A stretch of 64,000 nucleotides of DNA, taken from positions 346,001 through 410,000 of the forward strand of contig NZ_CP039636.1 in NCBI RefSeq assembly GCF_004923295.1. The letters run 5' to 3'. Origin of the DNA: Azospirillum sp. TSH100. GTDB taxonomy: Bacteria > Pseudomonadota > Alphaproteobacteria > Azospirillales > Azospirillaceae. How positions within the stretch are numbered: position 1 is the first letter of the stretch; each line of letters opens with the position of its first letter. The position numbers and the translations under genes are program-made. The notes under the pieces are model-generated. The model saw nothing but the letters and a program-made list of their open reading frames with translations. It ran no database searches and was not told the origin of the DNA. Below, piece by piece: positions 8,021-16,409 of the stretch.

Positions 8021-9274
8021 ATGCCGACCAGCGCGCCGTGGGATTCCCTGTGGATCGACCTGTCCGTTGCCACCATGAGCGGCGACGACGGCTATGGCGC
8101 CATCGCCGACGCGGCGGTGGGCATCAAGGACGGACGCATCGCCTTCGTCGGCCGCCGCGTCGACCTGACCGATGCGCCGGACGCGCTGGCGACCGAGGTT
8201 CATTCAGGGCAGGGCGGCTGGATGACTCCCGGCCTGATCGACTGCCACACCCACCTCGTCCATGGCGGCAACCGCGCCCGCGAGTTCGAGATGCGGCTGA
8301 ACGGCGCCAGCTATGAGGAGATCGCGCGGGCCGGCGGCGGCATCCTGTCCACCGTCACCGCCACCCGCGCCGCCAGCGAGGACCAGCTTCTGGCCGCCAG
8401 CCTGCCGCGGCTGGACAGCCTGCTGGCCGAGGGCGTGACGACGGTGGAGGTGAAGTCCGGCTACGGGCTCGACACCGAAACCGAGACGCGCATGCTCTGC
8501 GTCGCCCGCCGGCTGGCCCAGGTCCGCCCGGTGGAGGTGCGAACCACCTATCTCGGCGCCCACGCCCTGCCGCCCGAATTCAAGGGCAACGCGGACGGCT
8601 ACATCGACCGTATCTGCGCCGAGACGCTGCCGGCCATCGCCGAAGCGGGCCTCGCCGATGCGGTGGACGCCTTCTGCGAGGGGATCGGCTTCTCCGTCGC
8701 CCAGACCCGCCGGGTGTTCGAGACGGCGAAGTTGCTCGGCCTGCCGGTGAAGCTGCATGCCGAGCAACTCAGCAACCTGGGCGGCGCCCGTCTGGTGGCC
8801 GAGTTCGGCGGGCTGTCGGCCGATCACATCGAGCATCTCGACGAGGACGGCGTCGCCGCCATGGCCAAGGCCGGCACGGTGGCGGTTCTGTTGCCCGGCG
8901 CCTTCTATGCCCTGCGCGAGACCAGGCTGCCGCCCATCGATCTGCTGCGCCGCCATGGCGTGCCGATGGCGCTGTCCACCGACAACAACCCCGGCACCTC
9001 GCCGGTGACCTCGCTGCTGCTGATGCTGTCGATGGGCTGCACCTTCTTCCGGCTGACCCCGGCGGAGGCGCTGGCCGGCATCACCCGCCATGCGGCGAAG
9101 GCGCTGGGCCTCGACGACCGCGGTGTGATCGCGCCGGGCAAGCGTGCCGATCTGGCGGTCTGGCGCATCGAGCATCCGGCGGAACTGGCCTACGCCATCG
9201 GCCTCAACCCCTGCATGGCGGTGGTGAATGGCGGTGTGGTCCGCAAGCCGCGCATCGAAGCGGAGGCCGCATGA
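8021..9274 (+). CDS. hutI: Imidazolonepropionase
   Basis: The 417-residue amidohydrolase opens the ring of 4-imidazolone-5-propionate to give N-formimino-L-glutamate. Landmarks are the metal site DCHTHLVHGGNRAREFE, the KSGYGLDTETE motif, KLHAEQLSNLGG and ALSTDNNPGTSP (ligand His and Asp). Length fits the family (about 400-420). The start at 8021 is preceded by AGAAGG; the open frame extends upstream to 7907 but that part lies in the REP-like repeat. The hutC ATG overlaps its stop by four bases, so hutI-hutC are co-translated. It is transcribed away from hutFHG. Confidence 0.95.
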   Translation: MPTSAPWDSLWIDLSVATMSGDDGYGAIADAAVGIKDGRIAFVGRRVDLTDAPDALATEVHSGQGGWMTPGLIDCHTHLVHGGNRAREFEMRLNGASYEEIARAGGGILSTVTATRAASEDQLLAASLPRLDSLLAEGVTTVEVKSGYGLDTETETRMLCVARRLAQVRPVEVRTTYLGAHALPPEFKGNADGYIDRICAETLPAIAEAGLADAVDAFCEGIGFSVAQTRRVFETAKLLGLPVKLHAEQLSNLGGARLVAEFGGLSADHIEHLDEDGVAAMAKAGTVAVLLPGAFYALRETRLPPIDLLRRHGVPMALSTDNNPGTSPVTSLLLMLSMGCTFFRLTPAEALAGITRHAAKALGLDDRGVIAPGKRADLAVWRIEHPAELAYAIGLNPCMAVVNGGVVRKPRIEAEAA

Positions 9275-9999
9275 GCGACACCATCTCCACCGCCCAGCCG
9301 CGCTACGCCCAGATCAAGGAGGCCATCCGCCGCCGGATCAGCTCCGGCGACTGGCCCGAAGGCTTCCAGATCCCATCCGAGCACAAGCTGCTTGAGGAAT
9401 TCTCGGTCAGCCGCATGACGGTCCACCGCGCGCTGCGCGACCTGACCGACGAAGGGCTGCTGACCCGGGTCCAGGGGCTGGGCACCTTTGTCGCCGAACG
9501 GCCGCCCAGCACCGACGTGGTGGAACTGCGCAGCATCGCCGACGAGATCGCCGAGCGCGGCAACGTCCATTCCTGCCGGGTGGAGCAATTGCTCGCGGTT
9601 GCTGCCGATGCCGGGCTGGCCCGCCGCTTCAACCTGCCGGTGGGGGCGAGGCTGTTCCACTCCATCGTCGTCCACAGCGAAAGCGACGTGCCGGTCCAGC
9701 TGGAGGAACGCTGGGTCAACCCGGCTGTGGCGCCCGACTATCTGGACCAGGACTTCACCCGCCAGACGCCGGGCGAGTACCTGATCCGGCTGGAATCCTC
9801 GCCGCAGGTCGAGCACGTCATCGAAGCGGTGTCGCCGACGGCGGAGATCGCCCGCCTGCTCGACATTCCCGTCACCGAGCCCTGCCTGCGCGTCACCCGC
9901 CGCACCTGGGTGCAGGGCCGCGTCGTCACCGTCGCGATGCTGGTGCATCCCGGCAGCCGCTACCGGCTGGGGGCGCGGTTCCAACTGCCGCCTGCCTGA
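9271..9999 (+). CDS. hutC: Histidine utilisation repressor (GntR family, UTRA domain)
   Basis: The 242-residue regulator has an N-terminal GntR winged helix (about 10-75: RYAQIKEAIRRRISSGDW, then PSEHKLLEEFSVSRMTVHRAL) and a C-terminal UTRA ligand-binding domain of the HutC subfamily (landmarks PVQLEERWVNP and IEAVSPTAEIARLLDI). In this family urocanate releases the repressor from its operators. The gene overlaps hutI by four bases and precedes hutU by 50 bases, so it would be induced together with the genes it represses (autoregulation). A matching palindrome sits in the hutF promoter. Confidence 0.93.
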   Translation: MSDTISTAQPRYAQIKEAIRRRISSGDWPEGFQIPSEHKLLEEFSVSRMTVHRALRDLTDEGLLTRVQGLGTFVAERPPSTDVVELRSIADEIAERGNVHSCRVEQLLAVAADAGLARRFNLPVGARLFHSIVVHSESDVPVQLEERWVNPAVAPDYLDQDFTRQTPGEYLIRLESSPQVEHVIEAVSPTAEIARLLDIPVTEPCLRVTRRTWVQGRVVTVAMLVHPGSRYRLGARFQLPPA

Positions 10000-10049
10000 C
10001 AAAGCAAAATCTCGAAAAGCACATCCCTCCCATCAGGAGCCATCACCAG

Positions 10050-11732
10050 ATGTCATCCCGCCTCGACAACCAGCGCGTCATCCGTGCCCCGCACGGCCCC
10101 GAACTGAGCTGCAAGAGCTGGCTCGCCGAGGCGCCGATGCGCATGCTGATGAACAACCTCGATCCCGACGTGGCGGAGCGGCCGCAGGAGCTGGTCGTCT
10201 ATGGCGGCATCGGCCGCGCCGCCCGCGACTGGGAGAGCTTCGACCGCATCGTCTCGACGCTGAAGACGCTGAACGACGACGAGACCCTGCTGGTCCAGTC
10301 GGGCAAGCCGGTCGGCGTCTTCCGCACCCATGCCGACGCCCCGCGCGTGCTGATCGCCAACTCCAACCTCGTGCCGCGCTGGGCGACCTGGGAGCATTTC
10401 AACGAGCTGGACCGCAAGGGTCTGGCGATGTACGGCCAGATGACCGCCGGCAGCTGGATCTACATCGGCAGCCAGGGCATCGTGCAGGGCACCTACGAGA
10501 CCTTCGTCGAGGCCGGGCGCCAGCATTACAACGGCGACCTGAAGGGCAAGTGGATCCTGACCGGCGGCCTCGGCGGCATGGGCGGGGCGCAGCCGCTGGC
10601 CGCGACGATGGCCGGCGCCTGCATGCTGGCGGTGGAATGCCGCCCCAGCAGCATCGAGATGCGCATCCGCACCGGCTATCTCGACCGCCACACCGCCGAT
10701 TTGGACGAGGCGCTGGCCTGGATCAACGAGGCCTGTGCCAAGGGCGAGGCGATCTCGGTCGGCCTGCTCGGCAACGCCGCCGACATCTTCCCCGAACTGG
10801 CGCGCCGCGCCGAGACCGACATCAAGGCCCGGCCGCACATCGTCACCGACCAGACCTCGGCCCATGATCCGGTGAACGGCTACCTGCCGCAGGGCTGGAC
10901 GCTGGAGGAGTGGGAGAGTGCCCGCGAAAGCCAGCCGGCCGCCGTCGCCGCCGCCGCGCGCAAGTCGATGCGGGTGCAGGTGGAAGCCATGCTGGCCTTC
11001 CATGCCATGGGCATCCCGACCGTCGATTACGGCAACAACATCCGCCAGATGGCGATGGAGGAGGGGCTGGAGAACGCCTTCGACTTCCCCGGCTTCGTCC
11101 CCGCCTATATCCGCCCGCTGTTCTGCCGCGGCATCGGCCCGTTCCGCTGGGCGGCGCTGTCCGGCGATCCGGAGGACATCCGCAAGACCGACGCCAAGGT
11201 GAAGGAGCTGATCCCCGACGATCCGCACCTGCACAACTGGCTCGACATGGCAGCCAAGCGCATCCAGTTCCAGGGCCTGCCGGCGCGTATCTGCTGGGTC
11301 GGGCTGGGACAGCGCCACCGTCTCGGCCTCGCCTTCAACGAGATGGTGAAGTCGGGCGAGCTGAAGGCCCCCATCGTCATCGGCCGCGATCATCTCGACA
11401 GCGGCTCGGTCGCCAGCCCGAACCGCGAGACCGAGGCGATGAAGGACGGCACCGACGCTGTGTCGGACTGGCCGCTGCTGAACGCGCTGCTGAACACCGC
11501 CAGCGGGGCGACCTGGGTCAGCCTGCACCATGGCGGCGGCGTCGGCATGGGCTTCTCGCAGCATTCGGGCATGGTCATCGTCTGCGACGGCAGCGACGCG
11601 GCGGCCAAGCGGGTCGAGCGCGTGCTGTGGAACGACCCGGCCACCGGCGTGATGCGCCATGCCGACGCCGGCTATGACATCGCCATCGAGTGTGCCAAGG
11701 AGCAGGGGCTGAACCTGCCGTTTTTGAAGTAA
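10050..11732 (+). CDS. hutU: Urocanate hydratase
   Basis: The 560-residue NAD-dependent enzyme converts urocanate to 4-imidazolone-5-propionate, the second step of histidine degradation. Family landmarks are the N-terminal SCKSWLAEAPMRMLMNNLDP, the dinucleotide-binding region LTGGLGGMGGAQPLA, DYGNNIRQMA, FCRGIGPFRWAALSGDPEDI and SLHHGGGVGMGFSQHSGMV. Length is exactly typical (about 555-560). AGGAG lies 12 bases before the ATG. It is the last gene of the rightward hut unit hutI-hutC-hutU and is followed by a REP-like element. Confidence 0.97.
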   Translation: MSSRLDNQRVIRAPHGPELSCKSWLAEAPMRMLMNNLDPDVAERPQELVVYGGIGRAARDWESFDRIVSTLKTLNDDETLLVQSGKPVGVFRTHADAPRVLIANSNLVPRWATWEHFNELDRKGLAMYGQMTAGSWIYIGSQGIVQGTYETFVEAGRQHYNGDLKGKWILTGGLGGMGGAQPLAATMAGACMLAVECRPSSIEMRIRTGYLDRHTADLDEALAWINEACAKGEAISVGLLGNAADIFPELARRAETDIKARPHIVTDQTSAHDPVNGYLPQGWTLEEWESARESQPAAVAAAARKSMRVQVEAMLAFHAMGIPTVDYGNNIRQMAMEEGLENAFDFPGFVPAYIRPLFCRGIGPFRWAALSGDPEDIRKTDAKVKELIPDDPHLHNWLDMAAKRIQFQGLPARICWVGLGQRHRLGLAFNEMVKSGELKAPIVIGRDHLDSGSVASPNRETEAMKDGTDAVSDWPLLNALLNTASGATWVSLHHGGGVGMGFSQHSGMVIVCDGSDAAAKRVERVLWNDPATGVMRHADAGYDIAIECAKEQGLNLPFLK

Positions 11733-11753
11733 GCGCGAGGGGGGAGCGTGATA

Positions 11754-11793
11754 TCCCCCTCTCCCCCCTGGGGAGAGGGTCGGGGTGAGGGGA
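11754..11793. repeat. REP-like element after hutU
   Basis: One unit of the dispersed repeat (CCCCCTCTCCCC, GGGGAGAGGGTCGGGGTGAGG) in the short convergent gap between hutU and the beta-glucosidase gene. Its stem could also serve as a bidirectional terminator. Confidence 0.7.
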
Positions 11794-11810
11794 TCGGTCG
11801 CTCATTTCCC

Positions 11811-13139
11811 TCACATCCCCCGGATCAGATCCGAATACCAGCGCGCGGATTCCTTCGGGATACGCGCCTGGGTTTCAAAATCGACCCGGACGATCCCGAA
11901 CCGGGTGCCGTAGCCGCCGCCCCATTCAAAATTGTCCAGCAGCGACCAGACGAAATAGCCGCGCACGTCGGCCCCCAACCCCGTCGCCTCCGCCATCGCC
12001 GCGATGTAGGCCTGAAGGTAAGCGAGACGCTCCGCATCCATCACGCGACCCTCGGCGTCCGGCGTCTCCGCCGCCTTGGTGCCATAGCCGTTCTCGGTGA
12101 CGTAGATCGGCAGACGGTAGCGGCGGGTCAGGTCGACAAGCGTGTCGCGGAAGCAGCCGGGGTCATAGGGCCAGTCGATGGCCGTCCGCTTCATCCCCGG
12201 CGGCGGCGAGCCGAAACCGAAGCCCCAGATCAGGCTGTCGTCCCGGCGGCCATAGACCGGGGCGTAATGGTTCAGCCCGAACCAGTCCACCGGCCGGGCG
12301 ATGCGCGCCATGTCGCCGGGCTGGACATAGGGCTCGATCGCCTCGGCGATGCGGCGCGGGTAATGGGCCAGCAGCTGCGCGTCGGGAAAGGCGCGGTTCC
12401 AATGCTCGTCGAACAGGGCCGCCGCCTCGACATCCTCAGGTTTGTCGGTCTCCGGCCGCATCGGCTGCACGCTGTGCACCGCACCGATGGAGGCATCGGG
12501 CACCAGGGCGCGCAGCACGTCCACCCCGGCGCCGTGGGCGAGGTTGACGTGGTGGATCACCTTCAAATGGGTGGCGCGGTCGGCGATGCTGGGCGCTCCC
12601 CAGCCGAAGGCCCAGCCGAACAGGGTGAAGACCGAGAACTCGTTGAAGGTGGCCCAGCGCTTGACCCGGTCGCCATAGCGCCGGGCGCAGAGGGCGGCGT
12701 AATCCTCGAACCAGCCGATGCTGTCGCGGCTGCTCCAGCCGCCCAGATCCTGCAAGGCCTGCGGCAGATCCCAGTGATAGAGGCACAGCCAGGGCTCGAT
12801 CCCCTTGTCCAGCAGCCGGTCGATCAGCCGGTCGTAGAAATCCAGCCCTGCTTCGTTCGGCGCCCCCCGCCCGCGCGGCAGCACCCGTGGCCAGGAAACG
12901 GAGAAGCGGTAGGCCTGCAGGCCCAGCTCCGCCATCAGGTCGACATCCTGCGGCATCCGGTGGTAGTGGTCGCAGGCGACGTCGCCGCTGTCACCATTGT
13001 CGACCCGGCCCTTCAACTTGCAGAAGCTGTCCCAGATGCTGGGCGCCCGCCCGTCGGCCTCGGCCCCGCCCTCGATCTGATAGGCGGAGGTGGAGGCGCC
13101 CCACAGGAAGTCTTTGGGAAAAACCGGACGTTCGGCCAT
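11811..13139 (-). CDS. Beta-glucosidase, glycoside hydrolase family 1
   Basis: This 442-residue GH1 enzyme should remove terminal beta-linked glucose or galactose from oligosaccharides or aryl glucosides in the cytoplasm (no signal peptide). The N-terminal signature DFLWGASTSAYQIEGG is at about 10-25, the acid/base glutamate is E167 in TFNEF, and the nucleophile E349 lies in YVTENGYG. Other landmarks are YHWDLPQAL, WFGLNHYAPVYG and GYFVWSLLDNFEW. The usual TFNEP/TLNEP motif reads TFNEF here; the catalytic Glu is kept, so activity is expected. Length is normal. It converges with hutU and has no sugar transporter or regulator next to it. Confidence 0.92.
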   Translation of the reverse strand: MAERPVFPKDFLWGASTSAYQIEGGAEADGRAPSIWDSFCKLKGRVDNGDSGDVACDHYHRMPQDVDLMAELGLQAYRFSVSWPRVLPRGRGAPNEAGLDFYDRLIDRLLDKGIEPWLCLYHWDLPQALQDLGGWSSRDSIGWFEDYAALCARRYGDRVKRWATFNEFSVFTLFGWAFGWGAPSIADRATHLKVIHHVNLAHGAGVDVLRALVPDASIGAVHSVQPMRPETDKPEDVEAAALFDEHWNRAFPDAQLLAHYPRRIAEAIEPYVQPGDMARIARPVDWFGLNHYAPVYGRRDDSLIWGFGFGSPPPGMKRTAIDWPYDPGCFRDTLVDLTRRYRLPIYVTENGYGTKAAETPDAEGRVMDAERLAYLQAYIAAMAEATGLGADVRGYFVWSLLDNFEWGGGYGTRFGIVRVDFETQARIPKESARWYSDLIRGM

Positions 13140-13339
13140 GGCGGCTCACCCGAGTGGAGGACACCGGGAATCCTACCCCTTTCCCGTCCGGACGGAAGGG
13201 GCCAATCGTCGCTGCCGGGCTGCGCGGGGCACCACTCCCCGCCGGGTTGTCCGTCACCATATCGCGGTCGACAGGACGGCGCGGCGCTCCTATGGTCACG
13301 CCGACCGGACGAGCGAATTCAGAAAGGAACGGGCGCATC

Positions 13340-14365
13340 ATGGCGAAGAAGGACGGAGTCAACGGCAAGGGCGGCCAGTTCAGCGGGACGCCGGCCGACC
13401 GGCTGGTCCGGCTGTGGCGCAACAACGACGAACGCTTCGGCGCCCTGCTGGACGAGGTTCTGGACACCAATCGCCAGGGCGTGATCGAAGCCGCGGTCGG
13501 CAAGCTGCGCGAGGAGGAGGGCTACGACTTCATGGATGAGGTCGAGGCCTTCTCCGAAACGGCGCAGAGCACCGACGAGCATGGCGACCCGACCCTGTCG
13601 ACCCTGTTCTGGCTGGCGCTGGAGGTCGACGGCCGGCTGGACGAGCCGCCGTCGGTCGACACCATCGAACGCGCGCTCGATTCGGCCGGGCTGCTGGAGA
13701 AGGCGACCGACATGCGGCTGCTGCCGCTGTGGCTGGACCCGGAACCGCTGTCCTATCTGGAGGCTGCCGACCGCCGCACCCTGCTGCGGCGCCTGATCGA
13801 CTCGACCCAGGCGGCGGAGACCTTCGTGCGCGAACAGGATCTGGTCGCTTCCGCCGACGACACCGGCATCCGCCTCGTCAGCGTCGTCGGTCTGGTGATC
13901 GAGGAGGATGCCGAGCAGGACGGCGAGGCGATGCCCGATCCGCTCAACCTCGGCTTCGCCGGCGAAGGGCAGGAGATGGAGATCGACCCGATCGAGCAGG
14001 AGCGCATCCGCCAGTCGATGGCCGCCTTCGCCGAGGCGGTCGCCGCCGCCGACCCGCGGGTCAAGCGCTGCGAGCCGGTCGGCGGGCTGAACGACCTGCT
14101 GGACTTTACCGCCGAGGGCGTCTGGCCGGACGAGGTGGATGCCAACTTCGACGAGGTCAACGACTTCCTCGACATCGCCGGCAACGAGACCGGCGACGGT
14201 GTTCTCGACGTGACGGTGAGCGAGGGTCCGGAAGGCTTGCAGCTGCGCGCCTACAACTCCGACGGCGTGCTGCTGGACGAACGGAGCTTCGACCTGACCG
14301 GCGACCGAGCGGAAGAGGCGCTGTCCCTCATCAAGCGCCGCTGCCGCCGCGTCAGCGAAGGCTGA
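13340..14365 (+). CDS. Conserved-looking acidic protein of unknown function
   Basis: I do not recognise this 341-residue cytoplasmic protein. It has no signal peptide or membrane segment and is strongly acidic, especially after residue 170 (repeated Asp/Glu runs such as EEDAEQDGEA and DFLDIAGNETGDG). The N-terminus is short and basic (MAKKDGVNGKGG), followed by a predicted helical region with RLVRLWRNNDERFGALLDEV. AAAGGAA precedes the chosen ATG at 13340. The frame extends upstream to 12887 but that part overlaps the beta-glucosidase gene in antisense. It stands alone between the GH1 gene and a convergent lytic transglycosylase, so context gives no clue. Confidence 0.75.
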   Translation: MAKKDGVNGKGGQFSGTPADRLVRLWRNNDERFGALLDEVLDTNRQGVIEAAVGKLREEEGYDFMDEVEAFSETAQSTDEHGDPTLSTLFWLALEVDGRLDEPPSVDTIERALDSAGLLEKATDMRLLPLWLDPEPLSYLEAADRRTLLRRLIDSTQAAETFVREQDLVASADDTGIRLVSVVGLVIEEDAEQDGEAMPDPLNLGFAGEGQEMEIDPIEQERIRQSMAAFAEAVAAADPRVKRCEPVGGLNDLLDFTAEGVWPDEVDANFDEVNDFLDIAGNETGDGVLDVTVSEGPEGLQLRAYNSDGVLLDERSFDLTGDRAEEALSLIKRRCRRVSEG

Positions 14366-14387
14366 CCGCTGTTTGTCCGGGGGCCGG

Positions 14388-15470
14388 TCAGGCCCCCGGC
14401 GCCACCACGAAGCAGGCCATGCCCTGGTTGACCAGCCCGTTGCAGGCGCTGGCCGCATCCTGCTGCGACAGGCCGGACAGCCGGGCGCGGTAGAGCGGCC
14501 CGGTCTGGGTGTCCACCGCCTGCACGATCCGTTGCGAGCGTGACAGCATCGGCATGGTGCTGCGGGCGCGGTCGATGACGCGCTGGCTGTCGTCGGGCGA
14601 GCGGAAGGCGCCGAGCTGCACCGTCCACACCCCGCCGCCGGCGGTCGCGGCACCCGCCATCGTCGCCACCGGCCGCGGTGCCGGAGCGTCGGGCGTCGAG
14701 GTGTCGGGCGCCACCACGCGCACGGCCTGGGCGGACTGTGCCGGAGCGGGCAGGGCGGCAACGGCGATGGGCGCCCGGCTCGGCACCGGGCGGCCGGTCT
14801 CGGCGGGCGCCGTGTAAGCGGGCGCCGCTGCTGCCGGCGGCGCCGAGTAGGAGGAGGATGGCCGGGCATAGGGCGAACCGTAATCCGGCGGCGAATCGGT
14901 CGAGGTGGAAGGCGGGGCGCTGACCAGCACGATGTCGGCGCCGTTGGGGGCCGGGGTGCGGTTCAGCCGCGGGCCGACCGACGCGATGTAGCGCCTGGTC
15001 TCGCCCGGCAGGCTGCGCTTGCCGGCCAGATAGTCGCCATAGCAGCCCGGCCCGCAATTGTAGGCACCGAGGAAACCCGGCGCGCCGAACAGATTGTACA
15101 TCTCGCGCAGATAGGCGGTGCCGGCGATGATGTTGTCATGCGGGTCGAAGGGGTCGGATCCCAGATTGTGCTTGCGCCGCATCTCGTCGTAGGTCGCGGG
15201 CATCACCTGCATCAGGCCCATGGCGCCGGCCTTGCTGACGATCGGCTTGCCGTTGACGGTGGTGCGCCCGCCGCTCTCCTGGCGGATGACCTCGCGGATC
15301 CACAGCTCCGGCATGTCGAACCGTTTGGATGCCTCCGCGACATGGGCGTCGATCTCCTCCGGAGAGGCAACGCGATGCGAGCCGCCGCCGCTGGCGCAGG
15401 CGCTCAGCAGGGCGGTCAAGGCGGCGCAGGTCAGCAACGGCTTCAGGCGACGCACGGAACCCCCGGTCAT
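14388..15470 (-). CDS. Lytic transglycosylase lipoprotein with C-terminal SPOR domain
   Basis: The 360-residue protein should cleave glycan strands of peptidoglycan in the periplasm. A lipoprotein signal ends in LLSAC (C25). An SLT-type transglycosylase domain follows (about 40-170) with catalytic E65 in VIRQESGG and the motifs AGAMGLMQVMPATYDEM and FLGAYNCGPG. A proline/alanine-rich linker (about 185-280) leads to a SPOR domain (about 283-357: VWTVQLGAFRSPDDSQRVID), which binds denuded septal glycan. The fusion suggests a role at the division site, similar in logic to RlpA-type enzymes. No cell-division genes are adjacent. Confidence 0.9.
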   Translation of the reverse strand: MTGGSVRRLKPLLTCAALTALLSACASGGGSHRVASPEEIDAHVAEASKRFDMPELWIREVIRQESGGRTTVNGKPIVSKAGAMGLMQVMPATYDEMRRKHNLGSDPFDPHDNIIAGTAYLREMYNLFGAPGFLGAYNCGPGCYGDYLAGKRSLPGETRRYIASVGPRLNRTPAPNGADIVLVSAPPSTSTDSPPDYGSPYARPSSSYSAPPAAAAPAYTAPAETGRPVPSRAPIAVAALPAPAQSAQAVRVVAPDTSTPDAPAPRPVATMAGAATAGGGVWTVQLGAFRSPDDSQRVIDRARSTMPMLSRSQRIVQAVDTQTGPLYRARLSGLSQQDAASACNGLVNQGMACFVVAPGA

Positions 15471-15664
15471 CGTTCAGTTCGATCTTTTGGATAAGCCCAA
15501 TTGGGAGGTAGCGACCTTTGCACATTCCCGGCCCGCCGTAAACCGTCCCGACTGTGACCTTCTGCCCGGCCGGAGAACGCGGAGGGGGAGGGCGCGGATG
15601 AGTCCTTCGGACGCGCAAGCGGCCGTCCGGTCATCTGCCGTCCGGCGATGCGATCCGGGGGCCA

Positions 15665-16126
15665 TCAGATTTCGCGATCATCGTCCGGATCGCGCCGGGT
15701 CGCCAGTTCGCGCAGCAGCCGTTCCTTGGCGGTCTTGCGGCTCGGCCGCCCGCCGCCACGTCCGAACAGCCCGCCCAGCAGCCCGCCGGACTTCGGCTGC
15801 TCCTCCGGTTCCTCGGCCATCTGGGCGCGCTCCGCCTCACGCCGGGCCAGCAGGGCGGCGCGGTCGACCAGCGGGGTGCGCAGCCGGCGCGGCAGCGCCT
15901 TGAAGGCGAGGTTGGCGCGTTCGAGGTCGACGATATCCTCGGTGGAGCGGGCGATGCGCAGCGCCACCCGCAGCAGGTCGAGCCGCCAGGCATCCTCCGG
16001 CGCATGCGGCAGCGTTTCCGCCGCCGCCAGCAGGGTATCCAGCCCCTTGCCGGTCAAGGCGCTGGTTGATCGTTCCCCACTGGATTGGTCTCCCTTGGGT
16101 TTGTCAGTGTCGCGGTCCCGTCCCAT
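15665..16126 (-). CDS. Hypothetical protein with helical core and basic tail
   Basis: This 153-residue protein is unrecognised. A charged N-terminus (MGRDRDTDKPKGDQSSGERS) precedes a helical core (residues 25-100: LDTLLAAAETLP, DAWRLDLLRVALRIARSTED, RRLRTPLVDRAALLARREAE). It ends with a glycine-rich turn (GGLLGGLFGRGGG) and a basic tail. The composition looks coding and the opposite strands do not offer a better gene, but no strong ribosome-binding site precedes the ATG. It lies between the lytic transglycosylase and katA, all on the minus strand. Confidence 0.55.
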   Translation of the reverse strand: MGRDRDTDKPKGDQSSGERSTSALTGKGLDTLLAAAETLPHAPEDAWRLDLLRVALRIARSTEDIVDLERANLAFKALPRRLRTPLVDRAALLARREAERAQMAEEPEEQPKSGGLLGGLFGRGGGRPSRKTAKERLLRELATRRDPDDDREI

Positions 16127-16241
16127 TCCGTCATCGAAGCTGTCGCGCTGAAGGCGGACTTTAGGACGCCGACCGCCACCTTGTCTGCCCCCAAGCGGGG
16201 ATCACACCGTTTGGATGGGGAAGGAGAGTGGTCTGATCAAG

Positions 16242-16277
16242 AAAAAAAGCCCTCTCCCCGTCACCGGGAAGAGGGCT
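16242..16277 (-). terminator. Rho-independent terminator of katA
   Basis: On the minus strand AGCCCTCT...AGAGGGCT forms a perfect eight-base stem (16248-16255 with 16270-16277), extended inward by four further pairs. It is followed by seven U residues (A-run 16242-16248 on the plus strand), about 130 bases past the katA stop. Confidence 0.8.
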
Positions 16278-16409
16278 GCAAGTCAGTCGGGGAAATGCGC
16301 GGCTGGATGCCGGCAGTCATGCCGCAGCCCGGGGGGACGGGCACGGCATCTCGAACCCGGCCACACCGCAAAGCCGCGGAAGGGCCGGGAACCTCACGTC
16401 ACGCTCAGG

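Noticed and set aside
8204..9175. Minus-strand ORF opposite hutI
   Set aside because: Shadow of hutI; His/Gln/Gly-rich translation with no ribosome-binding site.
16242..16277. Another REP-like unit (CCCTCTCCCC core)
   Set aside because: It lacks the TGAGGGGG tail and carries a U-run on the minus strand, so it is the katA terminator.
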